Below, piece after piece: positions 62,770 through 64,000 of a stretch of DNA of 64,000 bases (position 1 is its first letter; each line of letters opens with the position of its first letter). Below the pieces are notes generated by a model that was given only the letters and a program-made list of their open reading frames with translations, ran no database searches and was not told the origin of the DNA. A program made the translations under genes and the position numbers. This stretch comes from Desulfobacterales bacterium (GTDB lineage: Bacteria; Desulfobacterota; Desulfobacteria; Desulfobacterales; Desulfosarcinaceae), in contig JACRDD010000034.1 of NCBI GenBank assembly GCA_016218685.1, positions 51,621 through 115,620 on the forward strand, given 5' to 3'.

Positions 62770-62836
62770 GCCCGACGAATTGCTCGCCAGGGAGGGCCGT
62801 TTTTTGGCCCGAACCTGGTGAAGTAAAATGTTAGGC
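62770..62836. other. attC-like recombination site, 67 bases
   Basis: The site begins GCCCGAC and ends GTTAGGC. The outer boxes fit R''/R' (RYYYAAC-like with one change; GTTRRRY exactly). The arms pair imperfectly through CCAGG and GGGCC around a T-rich tip. Read rightward, the canonical cleavage box is GTTAGGC at 62830-62836, so the toxin-antitoxin genes would be inverted in their cassette. Confidence 0.5.
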
Positions 62837-62847
62837 ATCAATGCCCT

Positions 62848-63120
62848 TTATTTTTGAAATAGGTCAGCGTGGGTTCCAGTCCGCTCGAAGACAACGCGGT
62901 CGGGCTCAACCAGGTAAATCAACAGCCAGTCGGATTCAATGTGGCATTCCCGTCGCCCCTTCCAGTTACCAATCAGCTTATGGTCACGATGAAGGTCATC
63001 AAGTGGCTCCTCGGCTACTAAGGAGCGAATGATTATTTTCAATTTTTGAAGGTTTTTACCGCGTTTTTTCATCTGCTTGGCGTCGCGTTCAAACTGCTTT
63101 GTATATGCGGGTGTCAGCAT
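62848..63120 (-). CDS. yafQ: YafQ-family toxin (RelE superfamily)
   Basis: The 90-residue protein matches YafQ: YTKQFERDAKQMKKRGKNL, LHRDHKLIGNWKGRRECHIE and TGTHADLF at the end, with the catalytic His and Asp positions of the family kept. YafQ cleaves mRNA on the ribosome. The ATG overlaps the antitoxin stop by one base (TAATG). It is the second gene of the pair inside a putative integron cassette. Confidence 0.92.
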   Translation of the reverse strand: MLTPAYTKQFERDAKQMKKRGKNLQKLKIIIRSLVAEEPLDDLHRDHKLIGNWKGRRECHIESDWLLIYLVEPDRVVFERTGTHADLFQK

Positions 63121-63380
63121 TAGACGCCTAACTTTTTGAACATATCGTCGGCGTCATCGCAAATGATCAGGTCACGTCCGGCATCCGTATCGGAAAACGT
63201 CTTGCGAGTGACCTCGTTGGGAATGGCGACGTCAAAAGGTAGCCCTCTTTTTAATTCGACCTGCTTATAAAACAAAGTAATCGCTTGAGTTGTCGTCAGC
63301 CCAAGCTGCTGAAATATGTGCTCAGCTTTGCCCTTTAAATCGGGTTCAATTCTGGCTCTGATGGTGGATGATTTACCCAT
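63120..63380 (-). CDS. dinJ: RelB/DinJ-family antitoxin
   Basis: This 86-residue protein has the ribbon-helix-helix N-terminus of DinJ (STIRARIEPDLKGKAEHIFQ, LGLTTTQAITLFYKQV) and the conserved LPFDVAIPN, then an acidic toxin-binding tail. It neutralises YafQ and represses the operon. GGAGG lies seven bases before the ATG. Confidence 0.92.
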   Translation of the reverse strand: MGKSSTIRARIEPDLKGKAEHIFQQLGLTTTQAITLFYKQVELKRGLPFDVAIPNEVTRKTFSDTDAGRDLIICDDADDMFKKLGV

Positions 63381-63406
63381 GGGTTGCCTCCATTCGAGTT
63401 TTCAAA

Positions 63407-63435
63407 AACGTAGCTCAAATGGGGTACATTGTCAA
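63407..63435 (-). promoter_or_regulatory. Promoter of the dinJ-yafQ pair
   Basis: TTGACA (63435-63430) and TACGTT (63412-63407) are separated by 17 bases on the minus strand, 27 bases before the ATG. An own promoter is typical of toxin-antitoxin cassettes. Confidence 0.6.
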
Positions 63436-63459
63436 GATATGCACAAACTCGATCAATTT

Positions 63460-63587
63460 GCCCAACGCCCCAAATCACAGAGTGCAAAAGGCTACCATGA
63501 AACTATGCATAAGCTTCTGATGGTGAATACTCACTGACTATGGAAAAAGCCATGGCCTTTTACATCCGGTGCATTTGGTTGTTGGGC
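63460..63587. other. attC-like recombination site, 128 bases
   Basis: The site begins GCCCAAC and ends GTTGGGC, exact matches to RYYYAAC and GTTRRRY. Behind them the arms pair over about 32 bases in four blocks (GCCCAAC, CCAAAT, CAC, AAAAGGC), with one extra unpaired G and small mismatches, around a 60-base centre. This imperfect long palindrome with an extra-helical base is the hallmark of attC. The length lies within the usual 57-141 range. Confidence 0.65.
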
Positions 63588-63597
63588 TCCTCGGCAA

Positions 63598-63885
63598 TTA
63601 CGGGGCAATAACTCGCACCAACTTGACCATATTAAATAGGAGCGAGACGACAAATAGGGGAAAGGCAACCGCTGCCATGATTCCTTTGGGGCAGAATAAA
63701 ATGAACCTTAGAGTGACTTGAACTATAAACGATATTGACAACAGAACGACGCCAAATCCAACCAAAGCCAAACCAGCAATTGTGTAGTACTTTGCTACCT
63801 GAAGAAGAAAGTGTGCCATTTTAGCAACAGATATCCAGTAGCCCTCTCCCTTGATGAAATAATTAGAGGTTCCTGAACAAATCAC
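63598..63885 (-). CDS. Small membrane protein of unknown function
   Basis: The 95-residue protein has two hydrophobic segments (YYTIAGLALVGFGVVLLSIS and AAVAFPLFVVSLLF). It starts with GTG at 63885, which overlaps the stop of an upstream partial frame in a GTGA arrangement; an ATG at 63819 is an alternative. It ends 11 bases from the attC-like site, as expected for a cassette gene. I recognise no family. Confidence 0.6.
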   Translation of the reverse strand: MICSGTSNYFIKGEGYWISVAKMAHFLLQVAKYYTIAGLALVGFGVVLLSISFIVQVTLRFILFCPKGIMAAVAFPLFVVSLLFNMVKLVRVIAP

Positions 63886-64000
63886 AAGGCCGCAAGAGTA
63901 AGCGGTCTATAGCCGATGAAACGAAATATAGCTCCCAATTCGGCTTTGAAACTCGATTCTTGTTCTTTGAAAAAAAGGCGCAAAAAGATGGCTGCAAGCC
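63882..64000 (-). CDS. Partial gene, C-terminal end only
   Basis: A minus-strand frame enters from the right edge and runs 39 codons to TGA at 63884-63882. The visible part reads LRLFFKEQESSFKAELGAI, then FRFIGYRPLTLAAL, and its stop overlaps the GTG of the next gene by four bases. It is too short to name. Confidence 0.4.
   Translation of the reverse strand, partial: LAAIFLRLFFKEQESSFKAELGAIFRFIGYRPLTLAAL

Larger units (their letters stand above)
62770..64000. mobile_element. Integron-like gene cassette region, open at the right edge
   Basis: Two attC-like palindromes (62770-62836 and 63460-63587) bracket a RelB-YafQ toxin-antitoxin pair that has its own promoter. A further small membrane-protein gene and a partial gene lie beyond. 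Small unrelated genes, AT-rich sequence, attC-like ends and a self-promoted toxin-antitoxin cassette are typical of chromosomal integron arrays. No integrase or attI is in the window, and only two sites are seen. Confidence 0.55.

Overview
The window is GC-rich (about 60-65% by eye) in its core and clearly AT-richer at both ends (roughly 1-1,200 and 62,750-64,000). The gene content points to an anaerobic deltaproteobacterium of the Desulfobacterota, perhaps a Desulfosarcina-like sulfate reducer. It includes many radical SAM and cobalamin-binding enzymes, a PocR-type sensor kinase, a propionyl-CoA-type carboxylase, DUF401 and MgtE membrane proteins and a TIGR04282-TIGR04283-type transferase. 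The taxonomic call is inference; no rRNA or tRNA gene is visible.

Layout. 1-691: 3'-truncated transglutaminase-like cysteine protease. 1,217-7,246 (minus): six tightly coupled genes (lipoprotein, two MFS transporters, methyltransferase, DNPH1-like hydrolase, U32/RlhA-like protein). 7,759-11,994: papain-like protease, a VWA protein with six Ig-like repeats, and TatD. 12,158-18,210: hybrid PocR histidine kinase, then a two-gene acyl-CoA carboxylase (pccB-pccA). 18,364-34,473: a radical SAM island. 34,490-38,829: serpin lipoprotein, PrcB-like protein, two unknown exported or membrane proteins and a secreted alpha/beta hydrolase ending in a strong terminator. 38,900-47,115 (minus): mgtE-prmA-DUF401-small protein-KaiC/XRE/cupin regulator-AsmA. 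47,519-57,497: mixed single genes, including two more radical SAM enzymes, a fused transferase, a polysaccharide deacetylase and an acyl-adenylating enzyme. 57,642-62,728: YhcH, YefM-YoeB, FadD-like ligase, DODA-type dioxygenase and a methyltransferase. 62,770-64,000: two integron attC-like palindromes flanking a RelB-YafQ module, then small membrane-protein genes running off the window.

The most interesting part is 18.3-34.5 kb. A 65-residue peptide with a Cys-rich tail (GCCNAYPNYCPNR) has its own Shine-Dalgarno and is followed by a radical SAM/SPASM maturase that overlaps an MFS exporter by ATGA; this looks like a compact RiPP operon. Convergent to it is a cobalamin-type radical SAM protein. 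Next comes a same-strand operon of about 11 kb: an exported TPR-CHAT (caspase-like) protease, a small exported protein, a cobalamin radical SAM enzyme, an NAD-dependent epimerase-like protein, a 718-residue protein with two complete radical SAM/SPASM modules in one chain, a second cobalamin radical SAM enzyme and a third SPASM enzyme. Together the island holds six radical SAM proteins with seven radical SAM domains. A serpin lipoprotein with a predicted Lys at P1 lies directly downstream and convergent, and a PrcB-like protein follows. I read this as a peptide-modification and proteolysis system that I cannot match to a named class. The island's substrate beyond the 65-residue peptide is unknown.

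The right end looks like part of an integron cassette array: two palindromic sites with R-box-like ends bracket a toxin-antitoxin pair that has its own promoter. No integrase is present in the window.
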